Positions 34,375-45,713 of a DNA stretch of 64,000 nucleotides are shown here, in pieces. Below the pieces are notes generated by a model, which searched no databases, was not told where the DNA came from, and worked only from the letters and a program-made list of their open reading frames with translations. The DNA comes from Hippophae tibetana (taxonomy: Eukaryota; Streptophyta; Magnoliopsida; Rosales; Elaeagnaceae). Position 1 is the stretch's first letter. Each line of letters begins with the position of its first letter. The stretch lies in contig CM072812.1 in NCBI GenBank assembly GCA_037013495.1, forward strand, positions 40,173,001 to 40,237,000, written 5' to 3'. A program made the translations under genes and the position numbers.

Positions 34375-34478
34375 TACATGTAAAGTCGGTTCAACGGGTG
34401 AACTGACTTTAAATTTTAAGTCAATCAATTTAAAATCGGTTTAACGAACCGATTTTAATAGTCTATTTTATAGTAGTG
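34375..34478 (+). repeat. CACTA-B 3' subterminal and terminal repeat
   Basis: GTCGGTTCAACGGGTGAACTGAC and AATCGGTTTAACGAACCGATTT are palindromic subterminal units, and TTTTATAGTAGTG is the terminus. The same subterminal words open CACTA-C (51419-51500) and, degenerate, the left end of CACTA-A. Confidence 0.85.
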
Positions 34479-34559
34479 GTCTATCACACCATCAAACATA
34501 AAAGTATGTGAAGGAATCAATAATTAGAACAACTTAGGTCGTGGTGTGGAAGTTTTATG

Positions 34560-35670
34560 TGCCGTGGTGCAAGGCTAACGAATTGAATATCACACATCCA
34601 AGAATTGTTGCATGCTACGGCGTGGGAATTTTATGTATCACGGAACGTTTGTAATGGATATGGTTCCAACCGTGTACAGCTTGTTATGTTGCGACGTGGA
34701 TTTTAAGTGTACCACAATGTTAGCCTTCTTATTCAACATTCTCTCTTTTTTATACCTAAATAAGACCCTATTTTCATTATATACGATATCCTTTTCATCC
34801 ATTTCTCTCATCCTTCTCAATTTCTCTCTAAGATTTTTAGCTTTTCTTTTCTTAGTTTAACATTCTTCTATCAATTGAAAGATGAACACAATTAGAATTT
34901 TATATAACAATTTAGTCTAAATTCAATAAATAGTAATTGACAATTCTATTTGGAGATTTTCTAATTATAAAAACAATATTGAAACTCTATATTTGGAAGG
35001 ATACACTTATATAATTCAAATATATTCTTCTATTTTTGAATTAAGTTATATGTTAATCTAAATGTTATGCTTAAAATATTGGCCATATTGTTAAATTAAG
35101 CATATCTGGCTGAAATTACTATGGAATATCAGCAAATTTATTATAATTGTAAAATATTAGAATAGGTAAACATTTTTACAAAATCAAGTATTATTTTCTA
35201 CTCAAGAATTCTACAAATTTATTGCCGAAAATATAGTGATTTCAGAATTTTCTTGATAAACTTAAAATATGAAAGTTAGATTTAAGATTTGATTATTTGG
35301 ATCTAATTTAGAGTATTACTCATTTATCTTTGATTTGGTTCATATGTATTACTTGGAGTATAAACTCTATTTCAAAGATATTTATAAGAATTATTATTAA
35401 AAAATATATTCACAATACATATTTTGTAATAGTTTTATTTAAAAGGTAGTTTCCAAATATTAAAATTCTTAAATCCAACTTTGACATCTTAAATGAAGTT
35501 TAAATTATTAGACCTCACCGAAGGTTGAAATTAAATGGTTTATTAATCTTTTAGAAAAGAAGCATAATTTAATTAAAATTAACTACTAAACCTGATCAAA
35601 ATTAAGTGATTTAATTAATAACATATAGTAGACCAGATCGAAAGTACTATTTTTATATATAAGAAGGAAT
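34560..35670 (+). repeat. Old LTR1-like repeat, unit 1 of a tandem series
   Basis: Order: GTACAGCTTGTTATGTTGCG, TTTTATACCTAAATAAGACC (TATA region near 34750), CATTTCTCTCATCCTTCTCA leader, ATTGGCCATATTGTTAAATT, TGTAAAATATTAGAATAGGTAAACA. The next unit (35680-37000) repeats all of these at about 1.1 kb spacing. It is collinear with LTR1 copy 4 but strongly diverged. The U5 end is truncated relative to unit 2. Confidence 0.7.
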
Positions 35671-35679
35671 CAATAAACT

Positions 35680-37000
35680 AAATATCATGCGTCCCAAAAT
35701 TGATGTGAGCCATGGTGTGGAAATGTTGTGTGTCGCATCGCATGTGTAATGGATCGAGTTCTCACCATGTACAACATGTTATTTTGCAATGTGGATTTTA
35801 AGTGTGATGCATTATAGTCTTCTCATCAAACATTTTCTCCTTTTTATACCTATAAATAAGATGTTATTTTCATTTTATTCAATATCGTTTTTATCTATTT
35901 CTCTCATCCTTCTCAATTCTTCTCTAAGGTTTTAGCTTTCCTTTTCTTAGTTTAAATTTTTTCTCTCAATTGAGAGTTAAATATAGTTATAGTTTTATAT
36001 AATAATATAGTCTAAATTCAATAAATAGTAATTGGTAATTCTATTTGTAGTTTTTCAGTTACATAAACAATACTAAAACTTTATATTTGGAAAGATACAC
36101 TAGAGTTCTAATTTAAATGTATTCTTCTAATTTAACATTAATTTATGTGTTATTTTGAATGTTATGTTTAAAATATTGGCCATATTGTTAAATTAAGCAT
36201 ATATAGCTTAAATTACTATAGGATATTAGTAAAATTATTATGATTGTAAAATGTTAAAATAGGTAAAAACAAATTACAAAATTAAGTATTATTTTATATT
36301 TAAGAACTCTAGAACGTTTATTACATAAAATATAATGATGCCAGAATTTTCGTAATAAACTTAAAATATGAAAGTTAAACTTAAGATTTTATTATCTGGA
36401 TCTAGTTTAGAATATTTCTCTTTTATCTATGATTTGGTTCATATATATACTTGGAGTGTAAACTCTATTTTAAAGATTTTTATAAGGATTAATATTAAAA
36501 AATATATTGATAACATATTTTTTTATAATAGTTTTAAAATTTGAATGTTAGCTCCTTGATATTTAAATTTTTAAATCTAACTTTGACACCTTAAATGAAG
36601 TTTAAATTGTTAGACCTAATGTGCTACTTGTATATACAAGAGAGAATAAATAATCTTAATTCATATCATTAAATAATCTAATCAATATTAAGCAAGCATA
36701 ATTAACTAGCTAATATATCTCATAAATTCTCCAGTGAGTATAAATGTTATTTGCCTAATGTTTGTTGAATCTATCATATTTTTATGTCATCATCTTAGAT
36801 CTTTCAAATCCAAAATTTATCACAGAATGTTTAGATTTTATTTTCATTTTAAAAATTTGTTGAATTTTTAAAAAAACACATTATTCATCTTTTGACCGAC
36901 CTAGAAAGTATACTTATCATTTCCTGTAAATGATTTGTATACTTGTAAGCTATTTTATAAATCATACAAATTTGTATGCCTAATTTTGGTACATTAAGTT
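35680..37000 (+). repeat. Old LTR1-like repeat, unit 2
   Basis: Repeats unit 1 (GTACAACATGTTATTTTGC at 35770, TATACCTATAAATAAG at 35855, CATCCTTCTCAATTCTTC). It continues to the U5 landmark AAGTATACTTATCATTTCCTGTAAATGATTTGTATACTTG (36905-36945, given here in part), which corresponds to GGAGTATACTTGTCATTTTC in LTR1 copy 4. Confidence 0.7.
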
Positions 37001-37039
37001 TTTGGCATCATTTCCATGTATACTAGTAATAACGCCAAA

Positions 37040-37830
37040 AAATTAATTCATTAAGGTATATATTTTAATTATATTTGATTATTTATAAATTTAATATTTA
37101 TGTATATTTCTAATTTTTTTTAATTTACTAATAATTTATTAAATCTGATCATGTTTAACTAAATATTACTATGGGATGTTAGTTACATTGTCATATTTGT
37201 GAAATATTAATTTAGGCAAAGTTTTTTTTACAAAATATATTGAGTTTATTTCTTCATTCAAGATTTCTAAAAGTTTATTACTGATAAATATGTTGATGAC
37301 ATATTTTTAGTAATAGATTTAAAATTTAAAATTCTTAATTATGTGCTTCATCTAAAGTAGTGATTTAGATGGTTTGTTCTTTTATTAGAAACAAAACACA
37401 ATTTAATTTAATTATTTAGTGATCTCTGCCCAATAATATTAGTTGATTTTATTATTAATTCACTTATAGATATTTTTGTACAAAAAATAACCTATAATTT
37501 TGAGCAAGCATGGTTAAGAAGCTAATAAATTTCATAAATTCTTTATTGAGTGTTAATTGTTTATCCGCTTAGAATTGTTTGAATCAATCATATTTTTATC
37601 TTTAATTTTATGTTATTAGTTTAGACTTTTTAAAACCCAAATATTGGGATAGAATATTTATGTTTACTTTTCATATTCATTTTTAATAGATTTGTTGGAT
37701 TATTTAAAACCATATAGCTCCTCTTTATATTGACTTTAGGAGTATACTTTCATCTTTTACAAAGTGATTCGTGCACTTACAAGTTATTTTATAAATACAA
37801 AATTTATGCATCAATCAACAGTAAGTCCAG
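37040..37830 (+). repeat. Old LTR1-like repeat, unit 3 (5' truncated)
   Basis: Starts in the middle of the LTR (TTAAATCTGATCATG, GGGATGTTAGTTACATTGTC, TGTGAAATATTAATTTAGGC) and ends with TTTAGGAGTATACTTTCATC and CGTGCACTTACAAG. The promoter half is missing. The three units in a row share one orientation. Confidence 0.65.
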
Positions 37831-38329
37831 CTATTTTATTTCATTATGAATGTACTCCACACTCAATATCTTTTATGATTGTATAGTAATTTTGATTGAA
37901 ATATTTTCATATTGAATTGAATGTTATGCTTAATTTTACTAAATGCATGTGTTTGGATATTGATTTTTTCTTTTCATATATCAAAAAGAGGAGAGCAATT
38001 CTAGTTACGACACATATAAAGGGAGAGAATTATATTTAGGGGGAACAATTTCATGATTAATTACGTACTACATGTTTTTCTATTTCATCCTTGAATGCCA
38101 ACTGAGCTAATAACAAATTAGGCTTCCAAGCCAAGTTGTTGTATCTTATTTGTAATGTTTCAATTACATAAAAAGATTACAAGAACGAAATAGAAGATAC
38201 ATTCATTGGATCATAAGATAGTTTTACTAAGGAATCTAAGACTTCAATTTAACATTTTAATTCCTATGAGTGTCATGTATTGAGACAATGGTTTCGCCAT
38301 ACAAAAATTTCTAAAGGAGAGTTTGTAAG
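37831..38329 (+). other. Copia-like 3' end debris
   Basis: TTATATTTAGGGGGAACAATTTCATG near 38028 looks like a copia polypurine tract, and CCAAGCCAAGTTGTTGTATC near 38127 resembles the beginnings of some copia LTR regions. No coding was recognised. Low confidence. Confidence 0.35.
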
Positions 38330-39500
38330 AAATTTTGAGTATTGGTAATTTTCGTGGACAAAATATTTATTTTTAAACTAGATTTTAGGCTCGTTAATTA
38401 ACTCCTTCAAACTAAGTCGAATAAATGATCGAGTTATAGATATTGTATTTTAGGTATATCCTTGATAAATATCACACATAGTACTGCACTCATGCACTTA
38501 ATAGCACACTTTCACAACACTTAGCATTACTTTTTTGTGCTATAATTTGTGTTAGTCGATCGATCAACTAAGAGTATTGATCAACTCCTGTTGAGTCCCT
38601 CTTTGATTGTTTCTACATTTACTCAAACAAACAGACTTCAATCAACTTTGATTAAGTACTCTTGATCAAAATTCTTAACATAACTCGATCGAGAGACTCA
38701 ATCAATTGAGCGAGCAATTAAATTCTTTTAAGGATCCTTTTTTAACTTGACCCCATGTAAAATTATTTAATACCCTTGTTTTAAGTAAGTAATTTAAAAC
38801 ATAATAAAGATATTTTAACATTTTCTATTGAGATCTAGGCTTAGTGTATCATAATTCTATATATGTTCATACATTGGCTCACTTTAGGAACACACATAAA
38901 ATATATAATTTTTTAGAGCTATTATCATCTTTTTCGTGCTTCATTACTCTATAGTTTTTCTACTTAGATTTAGTTATAGGTATTCTTAATTTCTATTTGA
39001 TTCCTAAATCACTACTTAGATTACTACGTTATTATCTATTTTAGAAATTTTAGTTTCATGCTTGATCACCTATGTTTTGAACTAAGATTAGAATTATTTA
39101 TTATTGAAATCGATCTAAAACACACATGAACACCTATATCTTTTATGCTAATTCTGTTTGCAAGTTTATTTGTTAACGTGTATGATTTGTGATGAATTAA
39201 TCATAACTTTGATCAAAATTCACTCTCGTTAATCTTAAAGGCTATGAAAATAAAATAGAAGCTTGTAAATAAAATATATTGAGGTATTATCCAAGAGAGA
39301 TAATTTAAGATTGAGTTTGTACTTAAACATTAAATTTTCATAATATATAAAGTATATATTCTAATGGATAAGTATTTTTTGTGGTTATAACCTAGGTATG
39401 TTTATGTACAATTGCATATGTGTTTGTTCTGATTTGGTTATGAAATTAATATATGATAAAATTAAAAATAATATATTCAACCTTTTATGTTTATTTAATT
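38330..39500 (+). repeat. LTR-like repeat, copy 1
   Basis: Paired with 49080-50150: TATTGGTAATTTTCGTGGACAAAATATTTAT (38340) against TGTTGGTTATTTTCGTAGACAAAATATTTAT (49095), AAAACACACATGAACACCTA against GAACACACACGAACACTTGT, and GATTGAGTTTGTACTTAAACAT against GATCGAGTTTGTACTTGAATAT. The ending words (TTATAACCTAGGT...) are typical of copia LTR ends. An internal section at 38550-38730 has several TCGATCGA and TGATCAA words. Family not fixed. Confidence 0.5.
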
Positions 39501-40149
39501 CATTTTAAAACTTTGACATTTTTTTATAAATCAATGAAAAAAATTATAACATTAAATTAATTATTGTATATTTAAAAAAAAACTCATAACATATTGCATC
39601 TCGGGATAACATTCCACGTAAGGCCCTGACGACAAGGACTTTATGTTTTGATTTTTTTGCTTTATTTTAACGCAGTAGATAATTTTAATCTTCTTGTTAT
39701 AAATCTATTAAATGTAAGTGCACCTTTTTCGTATGTTGACTTGAGGTGTAACATTTAATAATTATAACAATTAAGTGTAAATTTATTAAAAACTGTGATA
39801 ATTGGGGGCGTATTTTTACATAGTTAATTTGGCTCAAATTTGAGAATGAGAGTAGGGTTGTTGAAACCTCACCATTCTCTCTCTAATTAAGGGGGGAAAA
39901 TGTAAATTAAACACATAGAAATTGAATCAATCTTATTCATCCAACCTCTTTTCAAATTAGTTAAACATGACTCCTATATTTGATGAATGAATTACAATCT
40001 TAAAAATATTTTTTATTGAGTTCAAAGTATTTTCTAAGTAAAAGAGAACTGATTCGAAACGTAAACACACGATATAATGTAAAGGTAGTTTTAATAAATT
40101 ATTAAAATAATATAGAAAAATAGAATTAAATAATATACCAAAATAATAT
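39501..40149. other. AT-rich stretch, no gene seen
   Basis: No recognised coding or TE protein. The minus-strand 71-residue frame at 39957-40172 overlaps the start of a gypsy LTR and has no family. Confidence 0.5.
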
Positions 40150-40449
40150 TGATGGAAATCAAGGTAATGCAATTTAAACTCATGGTTGAATTATCTTTTC
40201 AATAAATGAGTATTTTTAATTTTAGATTTAATTGATTTTATTTTAATATTATATTTTAGATTTTAATTAGGATTTTGAAATTTAAATGAGGGTTTTGAAT
40301 TATATATCAAAACTTATCTTATTATTAAAAAAATCTTATAAATAGGACATAAATTGTATTATTGAACTTGCTTAATACAAATAATTTATTTACACGTTTT
40401 TCACCCAATAATGTTCAATCCCTAATTTCAAAATTTTTAAATTCAGTCA
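40150..40449 (+). repeat. 5' LTR of a Ty3/gypsy element
   Basis: TGATGGAAATCAAGGTAATG opens it and TTTAAATTCAGTCA closes it (end approximate). It matches 47594-47933 throughout, for instance GATTTTATTTTAATATTA, ATATCAAAACTTATCTTATTATTAAAA, and AATCTTATAAATAGGACA, which is also its TATA region (about 40334). About 300 bases. No standard primer-binding site was recognised after it. Confidence 0.8.
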
Positions 40450-40607
40450 AAAATATGGTTTTTTATTTTTTTTTACTACTTAGATAACCATCAAAGTTAG
40501 ATTCAAAAACTTATTATCCACGTCACTTAATTTAATACCTAATTATTTTAAAAAATATTTTTCTATCATACAACTTGTTTATCACGACCTAAAACACCAA
40601 TCCAACC

Positions 40608-41492
40608 ATGTATACCCTTTCTAAAGACATAAATGATCTCAAAAGAAAAATGGCTGAGAACAGAACTGAGAGTACATATATGCTTGCGAAATGTAGGGCA
40701 GATATGATGGAAAAGATGCATAGGATTTTAAGGAATTAATAATGGCAAAAATAAGCTTTATCCTTTAGAAGAGTCCATAGATGGCCAATTGGGATACCAA
40801 TCCCTTATTGATGGCAGTAGCTTTAACCCTGTAAGACCTCAAACCCATACTAGGATTCGGTCTACCCCTAACCTTGTTAAGTCTTGTCAAAATCCTGATC
40901 TCTCTCCAAACCACACCCCTAAAAGAAACTTTACTTTTGGTGACAATCTTATGGACATTGATGACCAGGTTGACCCAACGAGGCACCAACCTCATCAAAC
41001 ATATAGGAACCCTAAACCCCAATTAGGTTTTGATGAGTATATCGACCCTATAAGGCATAAGGTTGATTTCTCTGAATTTGATGAGCTATTAAACCCAATA
41101 TGATTCCTAGATTGGGTACAAAAGATGGAGGACTATTTAGCTTGGAATAAAATTCCTAGCCTCTAAAAGGTTCCCTTTGCCCAAATGTAGTTCACTAGTG
41201 AAGCTAGGATTTACTGGACACATGTAGTAGATGCTAAAGCAACATCCATTATTCAATCGAAATTAAATGAAAAATAAGTTGCACTCTAAGGAACACTTAG
41301 TGTATGTCAATACATGGACTACTTTGAGACTTTTATGATCCGTAATGAAGTGTAAGAGTATGAGTGAACTTATAAAGTTATGCTTGTTAATGGTATAAGG
41401 AGTTATATTAAACTAGAAGTTTGCATGCAAGGCCCAAATGATACCTTTATTGCTAAGAAATCCACCATCTCACGTGGTGAATATCGTTCCAA
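40608..41492 (+). pseudogene. Gypsy gag, part 1
   Basis: MYTLSKDINDLKRKMAENRT at 40608 starts a charged, coiled-coil-like N-terminus. The 104-residue frame at 40789-41103 (DQVDPTRHQPHQTYRNPKPQ) is a disordered Pro/Asp-rich stretch. FLDWVQKMEDYLAWNKIPSL (41106-41165) and VPFAQM, EARIYWTHV match the retrotransposon gag core (F..W...ME.YL.W..I....KV.FA...L...A..WW). It runs into the LTR1 insertion at 41493. Many stops. Confidence 0.75.
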
Positions 41493-41497
41493 TAGGT
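41493..41497. repeat. Target duplication TAGGT of LTR1 copy 4 (left)
   Basis: TAGGT here and at 43339-43343. Confidence 0.88.
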
Positions 41498-43338
41498 AGA
41501 GAGTGTTTAAAAAGTATTAAAATTATCATAATTTAATGTATTTTAATTGATTAAATATATTTATATTTGTATGATTTTATAATATTTTTATATAAATTTA
41601 TCTTTTCGGAATCATAGATATTTTTATATTTTTTCAGTTATTTTCGTTCAAAAATAATACTGGAGGTAATACATCACAGATATGTTGAGAAAACTAATGA
41701 GAAAATACAAAAACAAATGAAAATATTGGACAAAATGGGTCAAAACGGTCAAAAATGTCCCAAGTCGCCGGTTCCCGAACTCGCCCCAAGTCGTCGGTGC
41801 CCAAACTCACCCAGCATGTACCATGTCGAGTCTAGCTTGCCCGCTATGCCGAGTTAAGCACATCGACCGAGTCTCACGCACACTCGTTCCACCACAAATC
41901 TCGCATATTCATGCCGAACTACGCTTGCTAGCACCTTCACACACGTGACAGCCAGTCCAAATGCATCCAAGACCATTTTAAATATATTTTTCCACTTTTG
42001 TTTAGCTTTTTCCTCACCTATAAAAGGACCCTCTATCCCATTTTAAAAATCATCTCTCAAATCCCTCAAATCTCACATTTCTCAACTCTTTTTTCTTTCT
42101 CTCTACCTTTTTCTCTTTAGAAAGCTTTCTTTGTTTTTTTTTAGTTTTAAATTTCTTCTCTTTTTGAGAATAACTATTTATACTTTTGTAAATTTTTAGT
42201 TTTTTATTTAATAAACAAAATTGAAAATTTGTTTGTAGGTTTTCTAGAAACGAAATTAGGATCAAAGTTCTCTAAAGATTTTTTTGAGGTATAATTTTAA
42301 AATAAATTATTTATAGTTATTTTTATGTTTTATTCTTATATGTTATATTTAATTTTTTTATGAATAAATTTAACATGACTGGTTGTTTGTACATATGATA
42401 TAATAATAACATTGTTATTCTTGCAAAATATTAAATAAGTAAAATATTTCTATAAAATAAATTATTATTTTTTTATTCAAGAGTTTATATTTAGGATGTT
42501 AGAGAGAAATATATTATTTTTAATTAAAAATTTAAATCTAAAAATTAGATTTTAAGGTTTAATTATCTTGTCAAATTTAGAGTAGTGCATTTTTATTTGT
42601 TAGTATAATCGCCTGATAATTAGAATGAAGCTCTTTTTCAAAAAAATTTATAAGAATTATTATTCAAAAATATATTGATAACATATTTTCAATAATGGTT
42701 TTAAAATTTGAAAGTTAATACTCGGATAACTAAATTTTTAGGTTTAATTTGGACACCTTGAATAAAGTATAAAATGTTTAACCCCACCAAATGTGAAATT
42801 TAAATAGTTTATTTTCAAATATCTTAAAAAAGAAATTAATTTAATTAATTATCGACCTCACTCATAGGTGTTAATTGATTTGTTTAATTAACAATGAATA
42901 TCTAACCCTACCAAGAGTGATATTTATATAAAAAAACGAAATAATTAATAAATATCAATTTATATCATTAATAATCTAAATAATATGAGCAAACATAATT
43001 AACTTAATTATTATATTCATAAATATTTCATTGTTATAAATGATAAAATTTGCATATATGTTTATTGAATCTATGTCTATGTTTATTTTTTTATGTTATT
43101 AGATTAGAAAACACACAAAAAAAAATCAAATATTGTGACAAAAGGTTTAGGATTTAATTTAATTTTTGAAAGATTTCATAATAAATTAAAAACCATATAT
43201 ATTCCTTCCTTAGACTTACCATAGGAGTATACTTGTCATTTTCTATAAAATGATTCGTGTACTTGCAAGATTTATAAATATAAAACCAAAGTATTTACAA
43301 AACCAGTATTGCTAACCTGATACCAATTTTGTTCATCA
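41498..43338 (+). mobile_element. LTR1 copy 4: solo LTR, opposite orientation
   Basis: Reverse complement of copies 1-3 relative to the window: starts AGAGAGTGTTTAAAAAGTATT (the TGATGAGTGCT end, first bases worn), ends CCAATTTTGTTCATCA. The U3 at 41740-41960 is C-rich (CAAGTCGCCGG, CTCGCCC), the TATA is CTATAAAAGG (42018-42027), and the leader is CT-rich (42050-42140). More diverged from copies 1 and 2 than they are from each other. The minus-strand 71-residue Lys-rich frame at 42050-42265 is the leader read backward. Confidence 0.9.
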
Positions 43339-43343
43339 TAGGT

Positions 43344-43490
43344 CAACTCCTACCAATAGACTTCTTAGTGGCCCTCCCTTGACAGCTTCTAAAAGTAGCA
43401 CTACCTCAACTCCTAACCTAAACTCTCCACCAAGCTTGCACCTTAAGGAGAAAAAGAGTAAGATTCTAGCTTTCCATATCTCAACTTGAA
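43344..43490 (+). pseudogene. Gypsy gag, part 2 (C-terminus)
   Basis: Resumes after the LTR1 insertion: TNRLLSGPPLTASKSSTTST, PNLNSPPSLHLKEKKS, a Ser/Pro-rich linker of the kind found between gag core and protease. No zinc knuckle was seen. Confidence 0.55.
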
Positions 43491-44370
43491 TGCTTATGCT
43501 ACAACTCCAAGTGTCATATCACTACCCAATACCCCTTTCACATTGGTACTAGAGGAAGACACCACAAATACCCCCATTTTAATTAAGGAAGATGACAACC
43601 ATATTTCTACATAAGGATATGTTATTAACCCATATTGAGAAAATGAAGAGAATTATGAAGAAATAGTTACTATCATATGGTGTATCATGTCTATCCCAAT
43701 GGAGTCTGATGACTGAAAATGTATAAACATCTTCCAAAATGTTCTTATGTGATGGCTCATCGTGCAAACTAGTGATTAATGGTGGAAGTGCCATGAACAT
43801 AGTATACAAGCTATCCTTCTTAACCTTGACCTCAAACAAGAATCTCACCATTGTCCATATAGAGTAGATTTGGTAGACAAGACATCCCTATGAGTCATAA
43901 AGAATTGTTGGTTAAGGTAGGACAATGTGAGGAAGAACTTTTTTGTGATGTTTTACATATGAAAAATATTTTTAGGCCTTTGATGGTTATATGTTCATAA
44001 TGTTAAGAATTTTGGGAGAGAGAACAATTTTGAGTTTCCTTTACAAAGGTAAGACCATCACTTTTGAACCAAAAACACTAAATCTCATCCCTATCTCTAG
44101 AACTTCACCTCAACCTGAAACCAAAAACCATGCCTATTTCATCTTGCCTAAAGCCTTTGAGTACAAGGTTATGAAAACAAAAACAGTGTATGCCTTAATG
44201 ATTAATAATGTATATGAGGAACATATGAATATCCATTTGGTAGATGTTTCTGATATGTTGGAGAAGTTTTATGATGTCACCTTTGAAGAATTACCAAATG
44301 TGTTACCACTTATGAGAGAAATCCAACATGTTATAGATCTTATCCATGGTGCCCAGACTATATGATGGAC
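43491..44370 (+). pseudogene. Gypsy protease region and linker to RT
   Basis: FQNVLMCDGSSCKLVINGGS followed by AMNIVYKL (43730-43815) corresponds to R..C...G..C..IID.GSS.N.VS, with the protease Asp-Ser-Gly replaced by NGG. The open stretch 43991-44365 reads GKTITFEPKTLNLIP, then FEELPNVLPLMREIQHVIDL and IHGAQTI. That matches the FPEELPDGLPPMRDIQHHID...GA block directly before gypsy RT, so this 124-residue frame is a true pol fragment. Confidence 0.85.
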
Positions 44371-45149
44371 GTTATGGAAAGAGCATAATTAAATAGACAA
44401 ATCAAGGAACTTCTATCAAAGGAGTTCATTAAATCAACCTTCAGTCGGTATGTTGTACAAATGTTGTTGACTTCCAAAGAAGATAGATCATGGATGATTT
44501 ATGTATATGGTAGAACAATCAATAAAATAATTGTTAATTATGGGTTCCCATTCCTAGGCTTGATGACATAATTCAGACTTAGGTTGACCCCAATGGTTCT
44601 CTAAGATAGATCTCTAAAGTAGGTATCACCAAATCCAAATTAAGACACCTGATATACTCTATGAATTGTTAGTCATTTCATTTGGCCTATCTAATGCACC
44701 AACACTTTTATAAGAGTAATGATTCATGCCTTTCATCTTTACATAGGAAGTTTTTTAGTGGTTTACTTTGATGATATTCTTATTTATAGTAAGACTAAAA
44801 ATGACCACCTTGTCCATTTGCACTAACTTTTGCTCGAGCTTAGGCAAGAGAATTTATATTCTAACTTTAGTAAATGTTCTTTTATCCAACAATAAGTGTT
44901 ATTTTTTGGGTTTTATGATGTCTAACCTAGGCATTTTGATGATCTTGAGAAAATTCATGTAATTTTAGAGTGGCTCAAATCAAAGACCTTTTCAAAGGCC
45001 AATAGTTTCCATAAGCTTGCATCTTTTATAGGATGTTCATCAAAGGTTTCAACACCATTGTAGGATCCATCAATAAGTGCTTGAAAAAAGGTTATTTCAA
45101 TTGGTCCAAGGCTACCTCTATAACTTTTCATGATATTTGGAAAAAGATG
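44371..45149 (+). pseudogene. Gypsy reverse transcriptase
   Basis: RQIKELLSKEFIKST (44393), VVYFDDILIYS (44758-44790; codons of the catalytic FDD from 44767), HLVHLH..LL.LRQENLYSN and KCSFIQQ..LFFGF (44810-44920), then VILEWLKSKTFSKA and LASFIGCSSK (44960-45050) follow RT order. The block between 44500 and 44700 is badly frameshifted. The hAT MITE enters after 45149. Confidence 0.88.
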
Positions 45150-45157
45150 ACTGAGGC
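45150..45157. repeat. Left 8-bp flank of the hAT-type MITE
   Basis: ACTGAGGC on the left against ACTTAGAT at 45706-45713: five of eight bases match, acceptable for an old hAT duplication but not proof. Confidence 0.45.
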
Positions 45158-45705
45158 TAGGGATGTTAATGGAGCAAGGGGAATATGGTTAGGCTAGCTA
45201 TGCTCATCCCCCATTTAGATATTGCAAGAATGTGTGATTATTATAAGAAGTTCGGGAGGTTCAAAAATTTTCCACTTATAAATAAATTAAAATTAATCGA
45301 ATCTTTAATAACCTAATTAATCATAAAATTTCAAGTATATTTATTTGTTAGTAATTAATATAATAAATTTAAATATAGAGTACAATTAATTTATAATTAG
45401 ATACTTTATTTAATAAGTATTCTAACATTTATTTTTCTAATATATCATACTATTAGATTTTTCATTATTAAAATATGGATTTATTCATGAAAATATTTTT
45501 TTTATTGAAAATAATTTAATTGAATTATAAATTTTAAAAATAAAAAAAATTATTTTAAAAGAAATTATAAGAAAATATAGATAAGAGGACAGATGGGGAG
45601 GGTCATTCCCAACCCCCACCCCATCTCTAAGTGGCCATTTTTCATCATAGTTAAAATCAAAGCTTTTACACATATTTGGATTCCTAGGAGAAATTGACAT
45701 CCCTA
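45158..45705. mobile_element. hAT-type MITE, 548 bp
   Basis: Terminal inverted repeats TAGGGATGTTAAT (45158) and ATTGACATCCCTA (ending 45705) match the TAGGGATG.CAAT type common in plant hAT elements. The interior has GGAGCAAGGGGAATATGG near the left and GGGTCATTCCCAACCCCCACCCCATC near the right (shown in part), usual in this group. AT-rich centre. The minus-strand 71-residue frame at 45485-45700 is chance. Inserted between gypsy RT and RNase H. Confidence 0.8.
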
Positions 45706-45713
45706 ACTTAGAT

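Larger units (their letters stand above)
19600..34478 (+). mobile_element. CACTA-B: En/Spm transposon with nested solo LTRs
   Basis: Left end CACTATTACAAATTAAAAGT at 19600; right end TTTTATAGTAGTG at 34478, the reverse complement of CACTACTATAAAA. Flanks are GTT and GTC, a nearly perfect 3-bp duplication. Gene order: subterminal repeats, leader with intron, transposase-associated domain, TNP2, DUF4218, DUF4216, Transposase_24-like protein, DUF8039-like segment, Ulp1-like protease, 3' UTR with a large hairpin. About 5.8 kb is later insertions (23691-27598 and 27758-29613). Without these it is about 9.1 kb against 7.6 kb for CACTA-A. All frames are broken. Confidence 0.92.

Noticed and set aside
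38510-38740. Repeated TCGATCGA and TGATCAA words as a CRISPR-like or operator array
   Set aside because: Spacing is irregular, the host is a plant, and the words lie inside an LTR-like repeat in which such motifs are common.
42050-42265. Lys-rich 71-codon minus-strand frame
   Set aside because: It is the CT-rich leader of LTR1 copy 4 read backward.
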